From Candidatus Daviesbacteria bacterium (GTDB lineage: Bacteria; Patescibacteriota; Microgenomatia; Daviesbacterales; UBA10151), in NCBI GenBank assembly GCA_016195715.1, contig JACPZA010000002.1, forward strand, positions 1-43,245: a stretch of DNA of 43,245 nucleotides, read 5' to 3'. A program made the position numbers and the translations under genes. Below the pieces are notes generated by a model that made no database searches, was not told the DNA's origin, and was given only the letters and a program-made list of their open reading frames with translations. Below are positions 19,574 through 28,334 of this stretch, piece after piece; within the stretch, counting starts at the first letter, position 1; each line of letters opens with the position of its first letter.

Positions 19574-21275
19574 ATCTTTTTGAATAAATAAATAGTTTAA
19601 TAATTATTATCAAGCTTAAAATTGTTAATAGATCTCCAATTGTTCTAACTGGAGTATTTGTTAACTCAGCTTTAATTATATGTGTTCCAGTAGAAACATT
19701 AAAATTAATTAGTCCTAAACAAAATTCTTCATTTCGACAATCGCTATGATTATGAACTACTAAATCATTATCAACTGTTACTTTCATACCAGGAAAATCA
19801 AACAGAGGCAACCTTAAGTTTGCAGGTTGGCTAACCACTAGCTTACCAATTTGATAATCACTTCCTTTTTTATAGCTTAAAAATTGAGCTTGTCCACTCA
19901 TTATCTCAGGAAAATCTGGAGCTTGGTGAATTGGTGGTAATTTAGCGTATATTGGTAAGTAATCAAAAATACTAATAGTTAGCTGTTTCTGCCAGGATAT
20001 TCCAGAAAATTTATCTTGATCTGTAATGTTTAACCATTTTTGTGGAGCAAAAAAACTTCCATAAAGTACAAAAGCTACTACAACTGCACCAATACCCAAT
20101 ATTTGACCCAAATTAAATTTTTTTAAAAAAGCTAGCTTAATTTTTTCTAAATAATAAATAGTAATCGCAGACATAGTTGAAAGTAAAAAAATTGAAACAG
20201 CTAAAAATCTCCAAGGAAATTGCAAATATGCAAAGAAGGGTAACTTATCCCAAATAAAACTAGATTTTTGGTGCATTAAAAACAAAACTAAAAGACCAGA
20301 AAAAAATAAGATAAAATTTACATTAGCAAGTTTTTTATTTTCTTTATATTTTAGTATTGATAAGATTACTCCAAAAAAAGCTACTACCCATTGGACTTGT
20401 CCTGTACTTAAAGATAAATCGTCATTTGGACCAAGATATGACGATCCATAACCCCAATGATTAGAAATAAAAAGCTGATTTAAATCTACAAAATGCTGCC
20501 TATAATCAAAGTACCCACCTAAAAGAGTTTCTAGGTGTGCATATGGTCTTTCAACTAAAACTGGTACTGTAAAAAAAGCCGCCAAACCAAGTCCAAGCAA
20601 TCCGCTTAAAAAAACTTTTGGTAAAACAGACCATTTTTTTTCTATGACAATCCAAGTTAATGCCCAAATTCCAGCAACTGGTAAAAAAATCATAGACATT
20701 AAATTATGGGTAATTAAAAGTAATCCTAAAGAAATAGCTAAAAATGCTAAATATTTAATTTTGGAAGTTTTAATTAATTTATATAAACTCCAAAAAATTA
20801 ATGGAAAAAAAACTAAAGACCAAAACTCACTCATGGCCCCCCTAACATAAACTTCAACTGCTTTATAGGGAATATACGTATAAAGTAACGCTCCGATTAA
20901 ACTGCTAAATTTTCCTAAGAAGGAGTTTAAAAAAATAAACATTGCTAATGCCGATAAGACAAAACCTGACACAAAAAGTAATTTAACTGCATCAATAAAT
21001 TGAAAGCCTAACAAGTGAAACACCTCACCTAAATAATAAGTACTTGGCGGATAATAAAGAAATTGTGGATAACCATACTGGTAACCTGCATCAGGAATCC
21101 AGCGACATGGAATCTGCAAATCTTGAATGCACTTATCCATTTGCTGAATCCTAAAAGCTTGCAAATCATCTTGCATTGGAAAAAAACCTGGCCTAATAAT
21201 TTTAAAAAAAGTAGGGATAGTTAATAAAATTAAAATCCAAATATAAATATTTTTTTTAAGAAAATTTTTTAACAT
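19554..21275 (-). CDS. '6-pyruvoyl-tetrahydropterin synthase-related' family membrane protein, YfhO-like C-terminus (copy 1); start moved from 21371 to 21275
   Basis: MQDDLQAFRIQQMDKCIQDLQIPCRWIPDAGYQYGYPQFLYYPPSTYYLGEVFHLLG. The extra 32 N-terminal aa in the ORF track overlap the 21283..22818 gene and are low-complexity; the internal ATG (CAT at 21273-21275, MLKNFLKKN) gives a tight, non-overlapping junction. Confidence 0.75.
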   Translation of the reverse strand: MLKNFLKKNIYIWILILLTIPTFFKIIRPGFFPMQDDLQAFRIQQMDKCIQDLQIPCRWIPDAGYQYGYPQFLYYPPSTYYLGEVFHLLGFQFIDAVKLLFVSGFVLSALAMFIFLNSFLGKFSSLIGALLYTYIPYKAVEVYVRGAMSEFWSLVFFPLIFWSLYKLIKTSKIKYLAFLAISLGLLLITHNLMSMIFLPVAGIWALTWIVIEKKWSVLPKVFLSGLLGLGLAAFFTVPVLVERPYAHLETLLGGYFDYRQHFVDLNQLFISNHWGYGSSYLGPNDDLSLSTGQVQWVVAFFGVILSILKYKENKKLANVNFILFFSGLLVLFLMHQKSSFIWDKLPFFAYLQFPWRFLAVSIFLLSTMSAITIYYLEKIKLAFLKKFNLGQILGIGAVVVAFVLYGSFFAPQKWLNITDQDKFSGISWQKQLTISIFDYLPIYAKLPPIHQAPDFPEIMSGQAQFLSYKKGSDYQIGKLVVSQPANLRLPLFDFPGMKVTVDNDLVVHNHSDCRNEEFCLGLINFNVSTGTHIIKAELTNTPVRTIGDLLTILSLIIIIKLFIYSKRYESNFS

Positions 21276-21282
21276 TAAAAAT

Positions 21283-22818
21283 TTATTTATGAATTTTTGG
21301 TGTAGGTGATGATTCAATAGTTGGTGAGACTTTAAAAAGCAGCATTGCATCCGGTGGAATACTATTTCCAACCGCCTTAGGAAACTCCATAATTTTAGTT
21401 AATCCTTCTTCGATTGATGGATATCTGGACTTATTTGCGACAAAAAATGTTGGATGAGAATTGGCGGCACTTCGCAGTTCAGCTGAAACTGTAGCTTTAC
21501 CCGGCACAATACTCACTTGTCTATTTTTATCTAAATAGATTTGCAAACCATCTGGAAGTGTACCAAAACTTCCTTCTGTCCCAACTACAATTGGAGATTT
21601 CTTAGATTCAAGATCAAGGAAGCTGGCAATTTGTTTTAAGCCATACCCTGCTGTCCAATCCTCTAAATAACCTCTCCTTTCTTCACGAGGAAGATTAGCT
21701 TGTGAAGGATCAATAAGCAAATAATAATCAAAAACGAGTGGTTGAATCATTAGAATAACAACTGCAGATAAGCTTAAAAACCACTTATTTCTAAAGCTTA
21801 ATAGCTCGGATAAAAACCAACCAGCTAAAATAAGTAATGGCGGAAATGAAAAAAGAATATATCGAGCAGTAAACGTTCTTAAAAGTGCCATTTGAATAAT
21901 TAATGGGATCAGAGACCAAAAAAGTATTACCAGTGCTAACCTATTTTTTTTATAAATTGACCAAAAAATTCCTCCTAAACTTAAAAATAAAATAGGTAAA
22001 GTGAGTATTTTTGGTAACCAATCTAGCAAGTCATGAAAGTGGGGTATGAAAGGATCAAGTGGTCGATAAAGTAAAATCGTTGGAGAAAAAACATAATCTT
22101 GATTTCTACTATTTAAATTACTAAACCCTGGCCCGAGTCTTAAAACATTATAAATCACCATGGTAATCACAAAAACAATTATCCACAAGCCCAAAATTTT
22201 AGCTAACCTTTTAGGGCGGTCTCTACTTGAAAAATCAAAGATAAGCAAGCTAGTAGGTAAATTTATCAGATTAAAAAATCCCGGAGGTTTTGTGAGCAAA
22301 CTCCCTCCCATTATGTAACCCAAAAACATAGCCAAATCAATTCTTTGATATTTAATTAATTCTAAACTTAAAATTAACGCCCACATAGAAAAGGCTGAAA
22401 GAAGTGAATCAACTAAGGCCATTCTGTCAAAAAAAACAATCATAGGTGCAATAACTAAAATAAATCCAACAAGTAAGGCTACTGAGCGATTAAAATGTCT
22501 CCAAGCTAAATAAACCCCCCCAAAAAAAGTTAGAAAGCCAGAAAAAACAGATAACATTCTTCCAGCTAAAAGTGGGTCAGAAAAAATCTTAAAAAGTGGA
22601 ATCATCACCCACATAAAAAGAGGAGTTTTTCCATCTGATAGAGGTAAAAATCGTAAAGTAGACTCAGCTCGCATAACCTGAGCCCATCTAATATAGATTG
22701 CCTCATCTGCAAAAATTGGTTGAAGAGTTAAATTTGGCAATCTTATTAGAAAATATAAAATTCCTAAACTTATTAATCCTAGTAGATAAAATTTGTTTTT
22801 AAGGATGAAATTCATCAT
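21283..22818 (-). CDS. GT39/ArnT-like polytopic membrane glycosyltransferase
   Basis: LQPIFADEAIYIRWAQVMRAESTLRFLPLSDGKTPLFMWVMIPLFKIF, ArnT/PMT-type first loop (ADE, K-x-PLF-W). Confidence 0.85.
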   Translation of the reverse strand: MMNFILKNKFYLLGLISLGILYFLIRLPNLTLQPIFADEAIYIRWAQVMRAESTLRFLPLSDGKTPLFMWVMIPLFKIFSDPLLAGRMLSVFSGFLTFFGGVYLAWRHFNRSVALLVGFILVIAPMIVFFDRMALVDSLLSAFSMWALILSLELIKYQRIDLAMFLGYIMGGSLLTKPPGFFNLINLPTSLLIFDFSSRDRPKRLAKILGLWIIVFVITMVIYNVLRLGPGFSNLNSRNQDYVFSPTILLYRPLDPFIPHFHDLLDWLPKILTLPILFLSLGGIFWSIYKKNRLALVILFWSLIPLIIQMALLRTFTARYILFSFPPLLILAGWFLSELLSFRNKWFLSLSAVVILMIQPLVFDYYLLIDPSQANLPREERRGYLEDWTAGYGLKQIASFLDLESKKSPIVVGTEGSFGTLPDGLQIYLDKNRQVSIVPGKATVSAELRSAANSHPTFFVANKSRYPSIEEGLTKIMEFPKAVGNSIPPDAMLLFKVSPTIESSPTPKIHK

Positions 22819-22845
22819 TTAAATATTATATCTTTTTATTGGTAT

Positions 22846-23943
22846 TTATTTATAAAGTTCAATTAGAATATCCCTAGAATCTGAATTATTATTTTGACTT
22901 ACTATATCAGGATAATTTTTTTGCAAGTTAAGTTGAACTTCTTTTTTAATATCATCTGAAACTTTGCCGGAAAAACTAATTAAAGAAGCTTGGTTTTGAA
23001 AGAGAGTATTTCCAGTTTCAATATTTTTATAACCTAAATTCTCTAATATTGTTTTAATTTGGGCAGCTTTGCCAGTGACTCCTGAACCGTTTAAAATTTT
23101 AATTGTTAGATCTTGTTTAGCAACTTCTAACTTTGGACTGGCTGATTGAGAGGCTTGAGGGATAGTCAAAGTTTGTTTATTCGAGTTTGATTTATTAGAT
23201 ATAAAATTACTCAACGAAAAATGCAATTTAATTAAAACGACTATTGTTATAGATGCGATCAATAAAACTAATATACTAATTAGAATTAAAGTAATTAAAC
23301 TACTTTTGGGATTATTTTTAAGATCTACTTCTTTATCTTCAAACCCAACATCAAATTCTTCAGCTTTTAAAAAGTCAACTAATTCTAGTGCTTTTTTAGA
23401 ATCTAATACTTGCACAATGTTTTCTTTGGTTAAAGATTCATTTTTAATATTGTCAAATATATTAATTGGTACTATGGCTTCAATATACCAATTAAAGTTC
23501 TCAAAAACTCTTTTGACACTTAAATAAAGAGTTTTATTACTGGCTAAAAAATGTATTTTCTGTTCTGATTTAATCTGCAAACAATCTAAGTCCTTAAGTT
23601 TAACAGGAAGATTTTTTAAAAAATTAATTTTCTCTTTATTGATATCTAACAAAGAATCCAAAATAAATTCTTTATGAAAAACTAAAGAATCTGATAAGGT
23701 TAAAATTGCATTTTGAGCTGGTAAATCTACTTTGGCTATAAAATTTGCAATTAATTCATCAAATAACTCTTTATTAATAATTTGCTTATTTGAAAAGATT
23801 TGATTTGAAAAGCTGACTCTTTCATCTCCTTCATAATCGATATGATAAAGAATTAATCCTTGTTCACTAAATAATAAAACTACCTTTGTTTGATTATTAA
23901 ACATCTTAAATTTAAGATAATTAGTATTTTTTTTGCCAATCAT
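22846..23943 (-). CDS. LytR C-terminal domain (LytR_C) membrane protein with N-terminal cytoplasmic domain of unknown (possibly degenerate actin-like/PilM-like) type
   Basis: Single strong TM (SLITLILISILVLLIASITIVVLIKL) then ...LTIKILNGSGVTGKAAQIKTILENLGYKNIETGNTLFQNQASLISFSGKVSDDIKKEVQ (LytR_C). Start could instead be internal ATG at 23904. Confidence 0.7.
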   Translation of the reverse strand: MIGKKNTNYLKFKMFNNQTKVVLLFSEQGLILYHIDYEGDERVSFSNQIFSNKQIINKELFDELIANFIAKVDLPAQNAILTLSDSLVFHKEFILDSLLDINKEKINFLKNLPVKLKDLDCLQIKSEQKIHFLASNKTLYLSVKRVFENFNWYIEAIVPINIFDNIKNESLTKENIVQVLDSKKALELVDFLKAEEFDVGFEDKEVDLKNNPKSSLITLILISILVLLIASITIVVLIKLHFSLSNFISNKSNSNKQTLTIPQASQSASPKLEVAKQDLTIKILNGSGVTGKAAQIKTILENLGYKNIETGNTLFQNQASLISFSGKVSDDIKKEVQLNLQKNYPDIVSQNNNSDSRDILIELYK

Positions 23944-24664
23944 TAAGTCTAATTCTTAAAATATCTTTTATCGCTTCTATAGAATCTTTAATTATTTGAA
24001 CTCTTTCAGTTCCAACATGATGCCAATCAACAACCACTTCAGCAATTTTTAAATTCTTTTTCTTAGCTAGAAATAACACCTCAACATCAAATCCAGCATT
24101 TACTGCTGCCCCAGATTCTTTAACTTTTTTCCAATGGATCGACAAAGTTGGAAAAATTTCTTGAATAGCTTGGTTTGTAAAAGCCTTAAATCCACACTGA
24201 GTATCAATATATGGTAAACCTAAAACAATATTACGAATACTGGCAAAGCAATAAGCTGCAATTTTCCGAACTAGAGGAGCACCTTTGCGTCCTTGTCTAG
24301 AACCAATTACAATATCAAATCCCTCAGCAAATTTTTCCCAAAATTTTTCCACTTCTTGTAAGGGGGTTGCTTGATCCATATCAGTAAACAAAACCACTTT
24401 ACCTTTTGCCATGAGTAATCCTGACATCACGGCGATAGCTTTACCACCATGAGAATTTTTGATTAATTTAAAGTCTTTTTTATTTTTAATTTTTCTGTCA
24501 ATCAGTGAAACTGTATCATCAGTTGAACCATCATCGACTATTAATACTTCGAAGTTATATTTTTGCTTTGTTAAGTAACCTTCTACTTCATCCAAACTAC
24601 CTCTCTGGATATTAACCGATTCATTATATGCAGGTATAACAACAGATAATTTTAAATTATTCAT
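23921..24664 (-). CDS. GT2 dolichyl/polyprenyl-phosphate glycosyltransferase-like (DPM1/DPG synthase type)
   Basis: LSVVIPAYNESVNIQRGSLDEVEGYLTKQKYNFEVLIVDDGSTDDTV; GKVVLFTDMDQATPLQEVEKF; IGSRQGRKGAPLVRKIAAYCF; DTQCGFKAFTNQA. Confidence 0.88.
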   Translation of the reverse strand: MNNLKLSVVIPAYNESVNIQRGSLDEVEGYLTKQKYNFEVLIVDDGSTDDTVSLIDRKIKNKKDFKLIKNSHGGKAIAVMSGLLMAKGKVVLFTDMDQATPLQEVEKFWEKFAEGFDIVIGSRQGRKGAPLVRKIAAYCFASIRNIVLGLPYIDTQCGFKAFTNQAIQEIFPTLSIHWKKVKESGAAVNAGFDVEVLFLAKKKNLKIAEVVVDWHHVGTERVQIIKDSIEAIKDILRIRLNDWQKKY

Positions 24665-24669
24665 AAAAT

Positions 24670-26190
24670 TTAGGGTTTACCTCCAGGATTAGCTACTAAT
24701 TTAAAAACTTTTACACCCAAAACTGAAGTCTCGTCTGCAATTTTAGCAAGTCCAAATCCAGCGATTTCATATTTTGGATTATTAATTGGTTTACAAACTG
24801 GATCTTCACAAACTACAAATAGCTGGTCAGTTATCTCAACTGGAACAACGGCAGGTTTGTGATTATATTGCTCAAAATAAAATTGATAAGCTGCATCATA
24901 ATTATGCCCAGAAATTAGAGCAAAGTTAAATGGTTTGTTTTGAGATTCAGAAATTACATATTTAGCAATTTCTTGAGTTCGCTGAAGCTGATTATTAGGT
25001 GGAGTAAATAAAGGATTTTTGGGGATATTTACTAGCATAAGTATTAATAAAATAATTATCATGGCGACAAATTGAAAACTTTTTTGAAAAAAATTAATCG
25101 ATGCTCCAAGCAATATAAAAGAGACTGGATTTAAAAATCCTAAGTAATGATCATAAATAGAATCTCTATAAAATGCTAAACCTAAAATTCCCAGTATTAA
25201 CCAAACAGCTATTGTAAGTATCGGCCAAGATATTGGTTGGTGATTAATTTTTCGCCGTAAAGCATGAATTAAAGGTAGGGCAATCAGAATTGAGAAAATC
25301 AAAGAAATTATTAAATTTTCGCCTGCTAAATATCTAGAAATTAAATTATATTGATAGATTGGAAAAACTCTTATTAAGGTTGCAAGGATATTAAATTGAA
25401 CCGGTGAGTTTTGTCCATGGATAATATTTAAAAATGCATGCAAGTTTAAAAAATTATATTTAAAATCAAAAATTAAAAGGGGTGACATTAAGAAAAAAAA
25501 TATTAAAATAGAAAAAATTAATCCTTTATATAAATTCTGATGTCTTTCTTTCTTGTTTTTTATTTTAATGGTATAGAAAAAAATAATTCCCAAAATTGGT
25601 ATGAGAAGTAAGGCTAAATAATGCATCTGAAGTGCAAAAGCTAAAGAAGCGCCAACTAATATGAGCCATAAAAAATTATTAGTTTGTTTTAAAAAATAAA
25701 GTCCTAATAAACAAAGTAAAGCAAAAAATGATTCAGGATTTGGGTTCCAAGATGATCTAGAATAAATTATAGTAACCGGAGAGATAGTATAGGCAACGGA
25801 TGCCACGACTGCAGCGTAAACTCCAAAAAATTTCCTAGTTAAAAAATAAATTAAAGCAATAGTTAAAACTCCAATCGTTGCTATCATTCCAGCAGCTGCC
25901 ACTGGATTTAACCAAAAAACAAGCATCGCCAAACTCATCATATAGTAATAAAGTGGTCCTAAATACATATTCCCAACTGAAGTTGGTGGACCAAGAAGGG
26001 GAAAATCATGTCTGACTAAAATTCGCTCAACCATTAAGGCATCTCGACCTTCATCGCCTAAAAAAGTCATGTATTGATCAAGTTTATAAAAGCGCAAAAA
26101 ACAAGCTAAAATTAAAATTAAAAAAATAAAAATTGATTCCTTGGGATGAGATTTAATCCAGTTTTTGAAATTGCTTAAAGAATTTTTCAT
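24670..26190 (-). CDS. GT39/PMT-like polytopic membrane glycosyltransferase
   Basis: MTFLGDEGRDALMVERILVRHDFPLLGPPTSVGNMYLGPLYYYMMSLAM, conserved first-loop GDEGRD motif; many TM helices. Confidence 0.82.
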   Translation of the reverse strand: MKNSLSNFKNWIKSHPKESIFIFLILILACFLRFYKLDQYMTFLGDEGRDALMVERILVRHDFPLLGPPTSVGNMYLGPLYYYMMSLAMLVFWLNPVAAAGMIATIGVLTIALIYFLTRKFFGVYAAVVASVAYTISPVTIIYSRSSWNPNPESFFALLCLLGLYFLKQTNNFLWLILVGASLAFALQMHYLALLLIPILGIIFFYTIKIKNKKERHQNLYKGLIFSILIFFFLMSPLLIFDFKYNFLNLHAFLNIIHGQNSPVQFNILATLIRVFPIYQYNLISRYLAGENLIISLIFSILIALPLIHALRRKINHQPISWPILTIAVWLILGILGLAFYRDSIYDHYLGFLNPVSFILLGASINFFQKSFQFVAMIIILLILMLVNIPKNPLFTPPNNQLQRTQEIAKYVISESQNKPFNFALISGHNYDAAYQFYFEQYNHKPAVVPVEITDQLFVVCEDPVCKPINNPKYEIAGFGLAKIADETSVLGVKVFKLVANPGGKP

Positions 26191-26885
26191 GTCAATTTAA
26201 GCCAAAGTTTAAAAAGGTCCAAAAAAGAATTAATAATAACTTTTAAACTTGAGCCAGTTGGGGTGCCGTATAATCTAGGATAGTGGTGAACACCAACTTG
26301 AACTATCTTAAAACCCATCTTTTGAGCATTTAAGGCGAGTTCTGGATTAATCATTGCCCCTCTTGAAGATTCTAATCTGGGAATGGTACTGAGAACTTTT
26401 TTGCTAACCATTTTAAATCCACAATCTACGTCTTGAAACCAGGTGGCAAAAAATAAAAAAATTAGAAATTTCCAGCCTTTAGCTAAAAGCAATCTAATCC
26501 GCGGATCATTTCTTTTAATTCTATATCCTAAAATTAAATCTGCCTCACTCGTTTTATCGATAAATTTATTCACTTCAGAAAAATCAAACTGACCATCTGA
26601 GTCAGTATAAACAATCCAGTCATATTTGCTTTGGTAAAAACCAGTTCTTAAAGCTGCTCCATATCCTCCATTCGGCTGATGGATGACTCTAATTTGAGGA
26701 TATTTTTTAGCCAGCTCGTCTGCTATTTTACCTGTACTGTCTTTGGACCCATCATCAATGATTAAAATTTCCCATTTTTTTAATCTTAAATTCTTAAGTA
26801 CTTTGATTGCTTTTTCCGTAGTCTGAGCAATATTTTCAGCTTCATTAAATGCGGGAAAAAATACCGAAAGATTTTGAACTAACAT
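26187..26885 (-). CDS. GT2 DPM1-like polyprenyl-phosphate sugar synthase
   Basis: LSVFFPAFNEAENIAQTTEKAIKVL...ILIIDDGSKDSTGKIADELAKKYPQIRVIHQPNGGYGAALRTGFYQSKYDWIVYTDSDGQFDFSEV; DVDCGFKMVSKKVL. Confidence 0.9.
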   Translation of the reverse strand: MLVQNLSVFFPAFNEAENIAQTTEKAIKVLKNLRLKKWEILIIDDGSKDSTGKIADELAKKYPQIRVIHQPNGGYGAALRTGFYQSKYDWIVYTDSDGQFDFSEVNKFIDKTSEADLILGYRIKRNDPRIRLLLAKGWKFLIFLFFATWFQDVDCGFKMVSKKVLSTIPRLESSRGAMINPELALNAQKMGFKIVQVGVHHYPRLYGTPTGSSLKVIINSFLDLFKLWLKLT

Positions 26886-26907
26886 TCTAATATGCTAACA
26901 TCAATTT

Positions 26908-28077
26908 GTGAGTAAAACAATTAAAGATATAGTACTTTTAAGCCTAATTACAACTATTATTACATTTTTAATTTGGCTACCTCATTTCTTGGCATTACCC
27001 AATTTTTATGGGTTAGATTTTAGCAGTGGGTTTAGTAATATTTATAAAAACTATGACGGATTGGAATATATAACAATTGCTAAATCCTTTTATAATCCGG
27101 ATTTAATTGCCAGCATCCCTCAAAGTTTATCAGCAAACTATTATGCCGCTCATTTTCCACTTTACTCCATTTTTATATTATTTTTTGGGCCGATCTTTGG
27201 AATGTTAAAATCTATGCTTTTTGTTTCTCTTATTTTTACAATTTTCTCAGCTATTGCCTTCTATTTTTTAGTCAGAGATTTTCAACTTTCAACAAAACCG
27301 CTTTGGCTTTCAATTATCTTTCTTCTGCTCCCTGCAAGGTGGATAATCGTACATTCAATTGGTTCATCTGAACCCACCTTTATATTTTTTGTTATAACAT
27401 CGATCTACTTTTTTATGAAATTTGAAAGTCAGAAGAAATCTAAATATATTTTATTGTCATCCATTTTTGGACTTTTTGCTCAATTAACAAGACCACCAGG
27501 AATTTTACTTTTTTTGAGTCTTTTGCTCTACATACACTGGAAATATTTTCTTCCGTTAAGTTTATCAAAATTCAAACAAAACTTTAAAGCGCATTTATCC
27601 TACTATCCACTTATTTTAATCCCTGTTGGGCTATTAGGAGTTTTTTATATATTCAATTTAAACTATAATGATTTTTGGGCTTATTTTCATAGCGGTGATA
27701 ATATTCACCTAACCTTCCCTCCTTTTCAGGTTTTTAACAAATCACAATATTGGGTAGGCGAAATTTGGTTAGAAGATATAATTTTTGTGTTTTTGTTGGG
27801 AATTTTAGGAGGACTTACATTAATTAAGCAAAAATTGTACCCCCTAGCATTTTTTGTATTAACATATCTGGTTGCAACAAGCTTAGTGACCCACAGAGAT
27901 GTCAGTAGATACGCTCTACCTATTTTTCCTTTTGTTTTAATAGCCTTTGAAAAAGTACTAACCACCAAAGAATTTAAAATAGTTTTAGCAGTGTTGCTTT
28001 TAGCTTTATATCTATACTCCCAAAATTTCCTTATTCATAATGTTGCTCCCATTGCCAACCTCAACCCTTATAATTGA
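26908..28077 (+). CDS. Polytopic GT-C-like mannosyltransferase (PIG-V-like); GTG start
   Basis: NYDGLEYITIAKSFYNPDL; NYYAAHFPLYSIFILFFGPIFG; ~10 TM helices; LTRPPGILLFLSL. Confidence 0.6.
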   Translation: MSKTIKDIVLLSLITTIITFLIWLPHFLALPNFYGLDFSSGFSNIYKNYDGLEYITIAKSFYNPDLIASIPQSLSANYYAAHFPLYSIFILFFGPIFGMLKSMLFVSLIFTIFSAIAFYFLVRDFQLSTKPLWLSIIFLLLPARWIIVHSIGSSEPTFIFFVITSIYFFMKFESQKKSKYILLSSIFGLFAQLTRPPGILLFLSLLLYIHWKYFLPLSLSKFKQNFKAHLSYYPLILIPVGLLGVFYIFNLNYNDFWAYFHSGDNIHLTFPPFQVFNKSQYWVGEIWLEDIIFVFLLGILGGLTLIKQKLYPLAFFVLTYLVATSLVTHRDVSRYALPIFPFVLIAFEKVLTTKEFKIVLAVLLLALYLYSQNFLIHNVAPIANLNPYN

Positions 28078-28109
28078 TTTACTTGCTTAAAAAGATTAGT
28101 ATTTTACAA

Positions 28110-28331
28110 ATGAAAGAATATGCACCGCAAAAAAGCGAACCTTTAAAAAGGGTAGTTAAAACATTAACTCACGGTTTATCCGAAAAAGTACATTCACTTC
28201 TTATTAAAATAAGTGATATTTTTATTAAAAATCCAAGACGCTTCAATATTCCACTTAGCTGTGATTTAGATGGGTTTATTCCACCTGGTGAAGTTATCAG
28301 GCAACGAATAATTCGTGCTATCAAGCAATAA
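28110..28331 (+). CDS. Small hypothetical protein (about 73 aa)
   Basis: ORF MKEYAPQKSEPLKRVVKTLTHGLSEKVHSLLIKISDIFIKNPRRFNIPLSCDLDGFIPPGEVIRQRIIRAIKQ; track start at 28074 is TTG, ATG at 28110 more plausible. No recognised family. Confidence 0.45.
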   Translation: MKEYAPQKSEPLKRVVKTLTHGLSEKVHSLLIKISDIFIKNPRRFNIPLSCDLDGFIPPGEVIRQRIIRAIKQ

Positions 28332-28334
28332 ACT

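Noticed and set aside
27726-27968. Antisense minus ORFs 27726-27968, 34537-34746, 39712-39927, 40210-40557
   Set aside because: Out-of-frame or antisense shadows of well-supported genes (GT-C, CAP, prfB).
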